This document shows positions 1 to 5,129 of a stretch of DNA of 11,326 nt, piece after piece. Origin of the DNA: Actinomycetota bacterium (GTDB lineage: Bacteria; Actinomycetota; Actinomycetes; S36-B12). The DNA lies in the NCBI GenBank assembly GCA_016870425.1, contig VGBQ01000071.1, positions 1-11,326 on the forward strand, read 5' to 3'. The notes beneath the pieces were generated by a model. The model saw only the letters and a program-made list of their open reading frames with translations, ran no database searches and was not told the origin of the DNA. The position numbers and the translations under genes were made by a program. Each line of letters starts with the position of its first letter. Within the stretch, counting starts at the first letter, position 1.

Positions 1-1
1 T

Positions 2-196
2 GAGCACATGGCCTTTGGTCGCGGCGGCCCGCACATGTGCCTGGGCAACTCGCTCGCGCGCATGGAGATCCGGATCATGTTCGAGGACCTCCTATCGCGC
101 ATCGACTTCATGGAGCGGACAGGGCCCGTGGAGCGGCTGCGCTCGAACTTCGTCAACGGGATCAAGCGCTTCCCGGTCAAGGTGTCACTGCGGTAA
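2..196 (+). CDS. Cytochrome P450, C-terminal 64 residues (5' end outside window)
   Basis: The visible part carries the P450 heme-binding loop FGRGGPHMCLGNSLAR, with the thiolate cysteine codon at 38-40 and the following L-helix (LARMEIRIMFEDLL). The rest is the usual short C-terminal beta region ending at TAA 194-196. P450s are heme monooxygenases fed by ferredoxin or flavodoxin partners, none of which is visible here. The ending RLRSNFVNGIKRFPV resembles what I recall of the actinobacterial CYP124/CYP125/CYP142 group (sterol, terpenoid or branched-lipid hydroxylases). That subgroup is an inference from a short tail, and the substrate cannot be told. The reading frame is open at the left edge, so the start and about 350 residues lie upstream. 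A large palindrome begins 6 bases after the stop and could fold as the 3' end of this transcript. Confidence 0.93.
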   Translation, partial: EHMAFGRGGPHMCLGNSLARMEIRIMFEDLLSRIDFMERTGPVERLRSNFVNGIKRFPVKVSLR

Positions 197-202
197 CCAC
201 TG

Positions 203-265
203 CGCCGAGTGTCGAGTAGCGGGTGCGAAATCCCGCGATTTCGACCCGCTACTCGACACTCGGCG
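203..265. repeat. Left palindrome of the nuclease cassette, 29-bp near-perfect stem
   Basis: Bases 203-224 are the exact reverse complement of 244-265 (22 bp). Inside them, CGAAATC (226-232) pairs with GATTTCG (237-243). The whole unit folds into a 29-bp stem with one bulged base (225) and a CCGC loop (233-236). The core GAGTGTCGAGTAGCGGG and the inner CGAAATC recur in the palindrome at 1252-1308. The unit starts 6 bases after the P450 stop and contains the last four sense codons and the stop of the minus-strand nuclease gene. It lacks a T-run, so it is not a standard intrinsic terminator, although it could block or end transcription from both sides. Confidence 0.9.
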
Positions 266-1148
266 TGACGGGGCGGGCGGCCCTGGCATCCCGGGCAGAC
301 TGGACCTTGGCCGCGAGCCGCTCGGGGTGAGACACGTCCTCTGCGACAACGGTGACGATAAGCCAGTCGTTGACCGCGAGTTTGCCGCGACGAGAGGCGT
401 CCTTGGCCTGAGTCTCCCGGGTGAGGTGGTGCTCCCCGTCGTACTCAATGATGATGCGCTCCTTCTCGTAGACAAGATCCCCTCGTGCGATGAACTGTCC
501 TTGCGCGTCGAAGATGTTCACCTGAGGAGTGGGCGCGGGGAAGCCCCGCTCGTGAAGCAGGATCCGGACGATGGACTCCCGTGGGGATTCAGACCGGGGG
601 TCGATCAGGGGAATCGCCTGCCGAGCTCGCCGGACTCCCCGCTGCCCCTTCATGCGTTGGACGACTTCCTCGATATCGGCTCGCGTGCACAGACCACGGC
701 GTACAAAGTCATCGCCCACCGCAACGAGCCTGGGCAGGGACAACAGGCGCGCCACGTCCACGAAGGTGCGCTGTGGTGTCGTGACAGCCAGACCCTTCGC
801 GCGCGTGATGTCGCGGTCGTCGATGGTACGCCGGCGACAGATCACCTGGGGACGCTGAATGAGCGGATCGTCGGCGCCCACGGTGACCTCGATGTCGGGA
901 CTGCGGTCCTCAACCCCCTCCCAGAGAGTGACGGACGTCAGGCTCGAGAAAACCACGGGACGTTGCGCGACCAGATCCAGGGCCTCGCACCGGGCAATGA
1001 CGCTGTCCTCATCCTCGGGTAGGCGAACTCCGCGGCTGGGCTTCCAATAGCCGCGGGCGAACTGAGTGCGTGTGCGGTCATTGACGAGTCGGGCGCCATG
1101 GGGCGCCGGAGGGCTATCCCTCGGCAGAGGTTCCCGTGCAGCAGACAT
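249..1148 (-). CDS. AbiEi-like protein with C-terminal Vsr-like/DUF559 endonuclease domain
   Basis: This 299-residue protein has two parts. The N-terminal half (about residues 25-130: RTRTQFARGYWKPSRGVRLP, then VFSSLTSVTLWEGV, and TTPQRTFVDVARLL) resembles the AbiEi-type antitoxin/transcription-factor family common in actinobacteria. The C-terminal part (about 183-285) resembles DUF559/Vsr-like PD-(D/E)xK nucleases: SPRESIVRILL with E191, GDLVY with D224, IIIEYDGEHH with E235, D237 and H240/H241, then D250 and R253/R254. The acidic residues needed for metal-dependent cleavage appear present, so it may be active. I chose ATG at 1148 because the length fits the family; the frame stays open to 1385, but that would translate the right palindrome. 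No Shine-Dalgarno is visible. The C-terminal Pro-Ser-Val-Glu-stop is encoded by the left palindrome. Target and partner are unknown. Confidence 0.82.
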   Translation of the reverse strand: MSAAREPLPRDSPPAPHGARLVNDRTRTQFARGYWKPSRGVRLPEDEDSVIARCEALDLVAQRPVVFSSLTSVTLWEGVEDRSPDIEVTVGADDPLIQRPQVICRRRTIDDRDITRAKGLAVTTPQRTFVDVARLLSLPRLVAVGDDFVRRGLCTRADIEEVVQRMKGQRGVRRARQAIPLIDPRSESPRESIVRILLHERGFPAPTPQVNIFDAQGQFIARGDLVYEKERIIIEYDGEHHLTRETQAKDASRRGKLAVNDWLIVTVVAEDVSHPERLAAKVQSARDARAARPVTPSVE

Positions 1149-1323
1149 GGATCCACGGTGGCCGCGCCGGTGCTGCGCCGAGTCGAGCCGCTGACTTTTG
1201 GGGACATGGGCGATGGAGCGCCCCTGTGCACGAGCGGGCACCGTCGAGTGCCGAGTGTCGAGTAGCGGGCCGAAATCGGTGGATTCCCGGCCCGCTACTC
1301 GACACTCGCGGGTGAAGTGGGTC
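1149..1323. other. Intergenic region upstream of the nuclease gene
   Basis: This 175-base stretch holds the right palindrome (1252-1308) and about 100 bases of nuclease leader. No clear -35/-10 pair or ribosome binding site for the nuclease was recognised. A minus-strand CACCGT six bases before the ATG is only a weak leaderless-type box. Confidence 0.5.
1252..1308. repeat. Right palindrome of the nuclease cassette, 21-bp stem
   Basis: Bases 1252-1272 pair without mismatch with 1288-1308. After an asymmetric internal loop, four further pairs (1274-1277 with 1282-1285) close a GGTG loop. Arm sequence GAGTGTCGAGTAGCGGG and inner CGAAATC are the same as in the palindrome at 203-265, while the loops and inner right arm differ, so the two are related copies rather than an exact duplication. 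It lies about 100 bases upstream of the nuclease start and 15 bases downstream of the stop of the septum-formation-type gene. It may therefore form the 3' end of that transcript. Confidence 0.88.
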
Positions 1324-2103
1324 TCAGGACTTCTTGAGCGAGTAGCAGCGGATTGCGGTGTAGCCCGCCACCCACTCGGTCTCATTGGGGCCGTACCAGA
1401 AGAACTTCCGGTGACCGAGCTCCTTCTCGCAGAAGCGTGCGGCCCTGTTCTGAAGGCGGTTGCCGGGGAAGGGCTGGTTGGCGAGGGCCGTCATGGGCTT
1501 GCGGAAGGTGTAGGTGCCCGTGCCGTAGTCCGTAGTGAAGGTGATGGGCTTGGACAGGGTCGGTGCGCCGGCGATCGACCCCGTGACGGGGATGAGCTCG
1601 CCCGGACGATTCGGTCGCTCCTTGCTGGGCACCGACGCTGCGGCGCAGGAGACCCAGTGGTTGCCGGCCTTCCACTGCTTCCCCGTGGGGGTGTACCAGA
1701 AGTACCACGTGCGCGTGCCGGGTGCCGCGATGTCGGGACTGGCGACGCCGGCGTAGCGATTGACCTCCGGCTGGCATCGCGCGTCGACCCAGAGCACGAG
1801 ATCCCGGCTCGACGGTCCCTTGGCTGCGATGTCACGGGGCACGTCAAGCGTGGCGACCGTCTCGACCGTGTGCGGCTCGGCGCAGTCGACAGGTTCACCG
1901 GAGTAGGCGCTTTTGCTGCCCTGCGCGTAGGTGTAGTCCCAGCAGGTGCCGGGCGCTGGCGCTGGGGCCTCGACGCGCGGCCCGGGGGGAGCGGCATTCG
2001 CCGCGGCCAGCCCGGTCAGGACGCTGGTCGCGAGGGCGGAAGCGGTGAGGGCGGAAGCGGTGAGGGCAGAAGCGGTGAGGGCGGCGGCACGGCGTACATG
2101 CAT
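1324..2103 (-). CDS. Secreted septum-formation-family (Septum_form-like) protein
   Basis: This 259-residue protein has an N-terminal signal peptide: HVRR, a long Ala/Leu/Thr/Ser core, and a likely cleavage after AxA at A35-N36-A37. A Pro/Ala linker follows, then a domain beginning GTCWDY with VDCAEPHTVETVATL (residues 52-86), the pattern I associate with the actinobacterial Septum_form family. The exported part has six cysteines (54, 74, 110, 153, 225, 253), enough for three disulfides. An FWYxP....WxAG.....C motif occurs at 135-153 and again at 235-253, exactly 100 residues apart, so the C-terminal part holds an internal duplication. The family name comes from proteins linked to septum formation; its biochemical role is not established and I do not assign one. 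The start ATG has no Shine-Dalgarno but a possible leaderless -10 hexamer lies just upstream. Confidence 0.75.
   Translation of the reverse strand: MHVRRAAALTASALTASALTASALATSVLTGLAAANAAPPGPRVEAPAPAPGTCWDYTYAQGSKSAYSGEPVDCAEPHTVETVATLDVPRDIAAKGPSSRDLVLWVDARCQPEVNRYAGVASPDIAAPGTRTWYFWYTPTGKQWKAGNHWVSCAAASVPSKERPNRPGELIPVTGSIAGAPTLSKPITFTTDYGTGTYTFRKPMTALANQPFPGNRLQNRAARFCEKELGHRKFFWYGPNETEWVAGYTAIRCYSLKKS
2041..2085. repeat. Three 15-bp tandem repeats inside the signal-peptide coding region
   Basis: Three consecutive units of AGCGGTGAGGGCGGA occur at 2041-2055, 2056-2070 (one change, GCAGA) and 2071-2085 (last base differs). On the minus strand they encode three copies of Thr-Ala-Ser-Ala-Leu in the hydrophobic core of the septum-formation-type protein's signal peptide. 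A degenerate unit precedes them at 2026-2040. The unit is a multiple of three, so copy-number change by slippage keeps the frame and only alters the length of the hydrophobic core. Confidence 0.9.
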
Positions 2104-2115
2104 GGGCCCATTGTC
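2104..2115 (-). promoter_or_regulatory. Possible leaderless -10 element of the septum-formation-type gene
   Basis: Read on the minus strand, GACAAT is followed by six bases (GGGCCC) and then the ATG. This spacing matches actinobacterial leaderless promoters, whose TANNNT element lies about 6-7 bases before a transcript starting at the initiation codon. The first T is a G here. No purine-rich ribosome binding site is present. Confidence 0.35.
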
Positions 2116-2134
2116 ACCCGCCGAGCGCGGGGAT

Positions 2135-2170
2135 TCGCGCTGGGTTCACAGGTCGCGCTGGGTTCACAGG
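2135..2170. repeat. Perfect 18-bp tandem duplication at the 3' end of the amidotransferase gene
   Basis: The unit TCGCGCTGGGTTCACAGG occurs twice back to back (2135-2152 and 2153-2170). The second copy contains the TGA stop (2164-2166, minus strand) of the glutamine amidotransferase; the first lies in the spacer before the septum-formation-type gene. It looks like a recent slippage or duplication event and has no obvious hairpin. Confidence 0.9.
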
Positions 2171-2871
2171 TCGACGACGATCCGGTCGAGGAAGGAGTCG
2201 ACGAGGGCGTGGGCGCGGGCGATGGAGGCGGGCTCCTCCTTGAGGGCCCCGGCGAGGAGCTCATCGGGGTCGAGGCCGTCCCTGAGTGCTTCCTCGACGC
2301 CGCCCTCCTCCATCCAGCCGGCTAGGCAGGCGGCCGTGACCTCCGGATGGAACTGCACACCGAGGGACCGGCCGATGACGAAGGCCTGCGAGGCACGCGG
2401 GGTGCGGGCGATCTCGACTGCTCCGGGCGGCACGGTGTAGCGGTCGTAGTGCCACTCGAACCACGGGCCGGGGCAGACCAGGTCGGTGTCGTCTGAGTTG
2501 ATCCACGTGTAGCCGATCTCCGGGCGCGGCCCGGGAGCGACCGTGCCCCCGAGGGTGCGCGCCAGCGCTTGGGCGCCGAAGCAGATGCCGAAGATCGGTA
2601 CGTCGTGTGCCTGCAGGTCGCGCAGCCAGTCGAGTTCGGGCTTGAGCCAGGTGCCGATCCGATCGTCGTCCCACGCACCCCAGGGGGCGCCCATGGGTAC
2701 GACGACATCGTGCTCGTGGACCTCGGGGAAGTCGAAGTCGACGTCGGGGGAGAAGAAGCGATCCCGCGGCACCACGATGGCCTCGACGACCTCGAAGCCC
2801 CTCTGGGCGAAGCGCTCGGCCACCGGCCCGGGCGGGCTCACATGGTCATGTTGGAGAAACAGGACACGCAC
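2164..2871 (-). CDS. Class I glutamine amidotransferase (GATase1 domain protein)
   Basis: This 235-residue stand-alone protein is a GATase class I domain, which hydrolyses the amide or gamma-glutamyl bond of glutamine-like substrates through a Cys-His-Glu triad. The nucleophile is C97 in GICFGAQ, and H175 and E177 lie in QFHPEV. An oxyanion-loop region, VPMGAPWGAWDD (58-69), and the PEIGY segment (117-121) fit GMP-synthase-like stand-alone GATases. The start is GTG at 2871, supported by GGGAGG eight bases upstream on the minus strand. It is divergent from the glutamine-synthetase-like gene, with 51 bases between starts and a shared inverted repeat. Similar pairs occur in gamma-glutamylated amine catabolism, where the amidase cleaves the glutamyl adduct. 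That role is inferred from the neighbour only; a general glutaminase or aminotransfer role is possible. Confidence 0.85.
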   Translation of the reverse strand: MRVLFLQHDHVSPPGPVAERFAQRGFEVVEAIVVPRDRFFSPDVDFDFPEVHEHDVVVPMGAPWGAWDDDRIGTWLKPELDWLRDLQAHDVPIFGICFGAQALARTLGGTVAPGPRPEIGYTWINSDDTDLVCPGPWFEWHYDRYTVPPGAVEIARTPRASQAFVIGRSLGVQFHPEVTAACLAGWMEEGGVEEALRDGLDPDELLAGALKEEPASIARAHALVDSFLDRIVVDL

Positions 2872-2922
2872 GGCGGCATCCTCCCATACGATCCGTTCGT
2901 ACCCGAACGATCGGAGTCAACC
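2872..2922. promoter_or_regulatory. Divergent promoter with 14-bp operator GTTCGTACCCGAAC
   Basis: This 51-base gap separates two divergent starts. At 2895-2908 lies GTTCGTACCCGAAC, whose arms CGTTCG/CGAACG (2894-2899 and 2904-2909) extend, past one bulged base, with CGAT (2889-2892) and ATCG (2910-2913). TACGAT at 2887-2892 fits a TANNNT -10 box for the + strand gene, so the repeat would cover its transcription start, typical of a repressor site. GGAG at 2913-2916 is the ribosome site for the + gene (6-base spacing), and GGGAGG (minus strand, about 2880-2885) serves the other. A minus-strand TTGACT (2915-2920) is a weak -35 candidate. The same operator recurs at 10264-10277. Confidence 0.6.
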
Positions 2923-4281
2923 ATGGATTCCCACCGGCCGCTTGATCTGGGCGACGTCCGCGCGACCCTGCAGGCCCGCGGCATCGACGTCCTGCGTGTC
3001 CTCTACTCCGACGTGCTCGGCATCACCCGCTCCAAGGACATGCTCGTCTCCCAGATGGAGCGGGCCCTCGGCCACGGTCCGACGTTCTGCCAGGGCGTGT
3101 GGGTGACGACCACGGGTGGAGACGTGCTCGACGGGCACGGCTCGGTCTCGGACGGCCTGCCCGACCTCGTCACGCAGATCGTCCCGTCGATGATCCGCGA
3201 CATCCCCTGGGAGCCGGGCGTGGCGTACGTCGTCGCCGATGTCTTCGAGCCCGACGGTTCGGCGCACCCGACCGCGCCGCGCTCTGTCCTGCAGCGCGTC
3301 ATCGACGGCTACACCGAGCTCGGTCTCACTCCGGTGACCGGCCCGGAGTTGGAGTACTACGTGATGGAGCGGCGCGACGGGGTGTGGGAGCGCACCTTCG
3401 ACCACAAAGGCCTCGTCTATACGACGGGCGCGATGGTCGACCCGCACGGCTACTTCCTGCACACGCTGCGCATGTGCGACAAGCTTGATATCGGTGCCTT
3501 CGCGGGCAACCACGAGTTCTGCCCATCGCAGTATGAGATCAACCTCTGGCATGCCGACGCGATGCTCTCGGCCGATCGGACGTTCATCTTCAAGACCGCG
3601 GTGAAGGACATTACTGCTCGCCAGGGTTTCCTCGCGTCCTTCATGGGCAAGCCCTTCAATGACGAGGGGGGCAGCGGCTTCCACGTGCACTTCTCGGTCG
3701 AGCGCGACGGTGACAACGTCATGGCCGACGCGAGCGGTGAGCTCACGCCGACAGCCCTGTCGATGATCGCCGGAATCCTCGAGCACGCGCCCGCTCTCTC
3801 AGCGCTCACCAACCCGACGGTCAATGCCTTCAAGCGGCTCGGGCCGGACACTCTCGCGCCCTACCGCATCAACTGGGGATTCGACAATCGTTCGACGATG
3901 GTGCGGATCCCGCCCGAGCGCGGCAAGGGCACGCGCCTGGAGCTGCGCATCGGCGATGGCGCGGCCAACCCTTACGTCATCAGCGCCGCGGTGCTCGCGG
4001 CCGCACTCGACGGCATCCAGCGGGGCCTTACGCCACCCGATGCACTCGAGGGCTGGACCTACGAGGACCCGGCGGCCGAGGTGCTCCCGATGTCGCTCGC
4101 GGATGCTCTCGCCGCACTCGACGCCGACGACGTACTCAGGGGCATGCTCGGCAAGACCTTCGTCGACACCTTCGTCACCATGAAGGCCGACGAGATCCGC
4201 CGCTACAGCGAAGCGGCGGCCGATCCGTCGACCCGCGAGGTCACCGACTGGGAGGTGCAGGAGTACCTCCTGCACTACTGA
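2923..4281 (+). CDS. Glutamine-synthetase-family ligase, probably gamma-glutamyl-amine type
   Basis: This 452-residue protein matches type I glutamine synthetase folds throughout. It has a beta-grasp segment with D30 in LYSDVLG, metal-ligand glutamates in GPELEYYV (E142, E144) and NHEFCPSQYEINL (E198, E205), GSGFHVHFS (250-258, H254), KRL (304-306), NRSTMVRIP (322-330), and LELRIGDGAANPY (E340, R342). These enzymes use ATP to make gamma-glutamyl phosphate and couple it to an amine. In true GS the flap reads YEAP; here the same place is TLAP (310-313), so the flap glutamate of ammonia-using GS is missing and an adenylylation-type tyrosine motif is not seen. Both features fit PuuA/GlnA3/GlnA4-like ligases acting on polyamines, ethanolamine or other amines. 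The exact substrate is not readable. ATG 2923 follows GGAG by 6 bases; a longer upstream frame is not credible because it runs through the divergent gene. Confidence 0.85.
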   Translation: MDSHRPLDLGDVRATLQARGIDVLRVLYSDVLGITRSKDMLVSQMERALGHGPTFCQGVWVTTTGGDVLDGHGSVSDGLPDLVTQIVPSMIRDIPWEPGVAYVVADVFEPDGSAHPTAPRSVLQRVIDGYTELGLTPVTGPELEYYVMERRDGVWERTFDHKGLVYTTGAMVDPHGYFLHTLRMCDKLDIGAFAGNHEFCPSQYEINLWHADAMLSADRTFIFKTAVKDITARQGFLASFMGKPFNDEGGSGFHVHFSVERDGDNVMADASGELTPTALSMIAGILEHAPALSALTNPTVNAFKRLGPDTLAPYRINWGFDNRSTMVRIPPERGKGTRLELRIGDGAANPYVISAAVLAAALDGIQRGLTPPDALEGWTYEDPAAEVLPMSLADALAALDADDVLRGMLGKTFVDTFVTMKADEIRRYSEAAADPSTREVTDWEVQEYLLHY

Positions 4282-4303
4282 GACGGGGGCGGCCACGACT
4301 CTC

Positions 4304-4315
4304 TAGGCTGCGCCC
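4304..4315 (+). promoter_or_regulatory. Possible leaderless -10 element of the exporter operon
   Basis: TAGGCT (4304-4309) fits the actinobacterial TANNNT -10 box and is followed by six bases (GCGCCC) and then ATG 4316. No Shine-Dalgarno is present. The spacing implies a transcript beginning at or next to the start codon. No convincing -35 was seen. The operon could also be read from the glutamine-synthetase-like gene, whose stop is 34 bases upstream. Confidence 0.45.
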
Positions 4316-5119
4316 ATGAGTCAGGTCGACGCACCGCCCGATCCCGCGGCTGCTGTCGACGCGCGCGCATCCGTGGCGAGCCGCCCGCTCGTCGTCGCGC
4401 TCGTGGGACTGTGCCTGCTGGTCGCGGCGGTCTTCGCGTGGGCGGCTTTCGGGCGGGCGCCGCAGACGGTCACGGGTTTTGGCTACGTCGTCCCCGACGG
4501 GGGATTCACCGAGGTGGGCACGACCGTGTCCGGCCTGGTGAAGAGTGTCAACGCCGAGCCGGGCCAGCGAGTCAGCACCGGCGAGGAACTTGTCCGCGTC
4601 GTGAGCGAGGACGGCGACAGCATCGTCGAGTCCGTGGTGAGCCCGGCGGACGGGGTCGTCGTCGAGGTGGTCGCCCTGCCCGGACGCATCACGGACCCGG
4701 GCGATCCCATGGTCTACCTGCAGCCGGATGGCGCGCCCCTCATCGTGAAGGGCTTCATCGCGGCGACGTCGTCGGAGACCATCGCCGTGGGCATGTCGGC
4801 ATCGGTGTCCCCCGCGGATGCGCCCCGCAAGGCTCAGTACGGCGTCATCCTCGGCAGAGTGTCGGCGATCTCTCCTACCCCGGTGACGGCTGAGCGGATC
4901 GGCTTCATCGTGGGTGGCAACACCTCGCTCGTCGACTACTTCCTGTCAGCGGGCCCGGTCATCGAGGTCACCATCGCGATGCAGCAGGATCCCTCGACTC
5001 CGTCGGGCTACGCGTGGAGCATCGGTCAGGGGCCCGACATCGAGGTCAGGGCGGGCACGCTGAGCGAGGCCACGGTGATGGTGCGCGACACCCCCGTGAT
5101 CGGTTGGTTCACGCAGTGA
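4316..5119 (+). CDS. Membrane-fusion/secretion protein of an NHLM-like peptide export system
   Basis: This 267-residue protein has one N-terminal membrane segment (about 24-46, PLVVALVGLCLLVAAVFAWAAF). It is followed by an extracytoplasmic half with two lipoyl-like strands, EVGTTVSGLVKSVNAEPGQRV and VVSPADGVVVEVVALPGRI, in the HlyD/biotinyl-lipoyl fold. The arrangement and the C-terminal beta domain resemble NHLM (NHLP) bacteriocin secretion proteins, which bridge the ABC exporter to the outside. It is shorter than Gram-negative HlyD proteins (about 420 or more) and shows no long coiled coil, as would suit a cell without an outer membrane. It heads a three-gene operon: the next gene begins 10 bases after its stop. 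The cargo is unknown; efflux of something other than a peptide remains possible. Confidence 0.75.
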   Translation: MSQVDAPPDPAAAVDARASVASRPLVVALVGLCLLVAAVFAWAAFGRAPQTVTGFGYVVPDGGFTEVGTTVSGLVKSVNAEPGQRVSTGEELVRVVSEDGDSIVESVVSPADGVVVEVVALPGRITDPGDPMVYLQPDGAPLIVKGFIAATSSETIAVGMSASVSPADAPRKAQYGVILGRVSAISPTPVTAERIGFIVGGNTSLVDYFLSAGPVIEVTIAMQQDPSTPSGYAWSIGQGPDIEVRAGTLSEATVMVRDTPVIGWFTQ

Positions 5120-5129
5120 ACGCCGGCGC

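Larger units (their letters stand above)
203..1308. mobile_element. Candidate palindrome-bracketed nuclease cassette
   Basis: The 1.1-kb stretch consists of one nuclease-type gene between two related palindromes and fills the space between the P450 3' end and the septum-formation gene 3' end, which would otherwise be convergent neighbours. The arrangement resembles REP sequences with their RAYT transposase, or an inteint-like nuclease cassette, but the enzyme here is Vsr/DUF559-like. I see no target-site duplication and no transposase motif, so mobility is an inference. A degenerate arm-like stretch, TGCGCCGAGTCGAG, occurs at 1174-1187 inside the cassette. Confidence 0.45.

Noticed and set aside
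194..202. Target-site duplication flanking the palindrome cassette
   Set aside because: The bases outside 203 and 1308 show no convincing direct repeat; short similarities are within chance.
203..265. Ordinary Rho-independent terminator
   Set aside because: The stem is much longer than usual, has no T-run on either side, and recurs as a related copy 1 kb away.
15..1022. Long + strand open frame opposite the nuclease gene
   Set aside because: It is a high-GC shadow: it runs through the P450 C-terminus and the palindrome, and its protein shows no recognisable motifs, whereas the minus frame has clear AbiEi/DUF559 motifs.
1174..1187. Third copy of the palindrome arm
   Set aside because: TGCGCCGAGTCGAG resembles the arm with two bases missing, but it is short, without a matching second arm, and could be chance.
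1149..1385. Upstream extension of the nuclease frame to 1385
   Set aside because: It would translate the right palindrome and overlap the septum-formation-type gene; residues before 1148 look like non-coding sequence.
1198..2325. 375-codon + strand open frame opposite the septum-formation-type gene
   Set aside because: Low-complexity Gly/Glu/Ser repeats and composition bias typical of an antisense frame; the minus strand encodes a signal peptide and a family-type domain.
2889..2913. LexA/SOS box
   Set aside because: Actinobacterial SOS boxes have CGAAC-N4-GTTCG; the half-sites here are in the opposite order (GTTCG-N4-CGAAC), and the neighbours are not DNA-repair genes.
2569..2922. Extension of the GS-like gene upstream to 2569
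   Set aside because: It would overlap the whole 5' half of the divergent amidotransferase and lies outside the family's length; ATG 2923 has a good ribosome site.
2917..3786. 289-codon minus strand open frame inside the GS-like gene
   Set aside because: Antisense shadow of a well-conserved glutamine-synthetase-fold gene.
4282..4315. Small precursor peptide gene ahead of the exporter operon
   Set aside because: The gap is only 34 bases, and no leader-like small frame was convincing elsewhere between genes.
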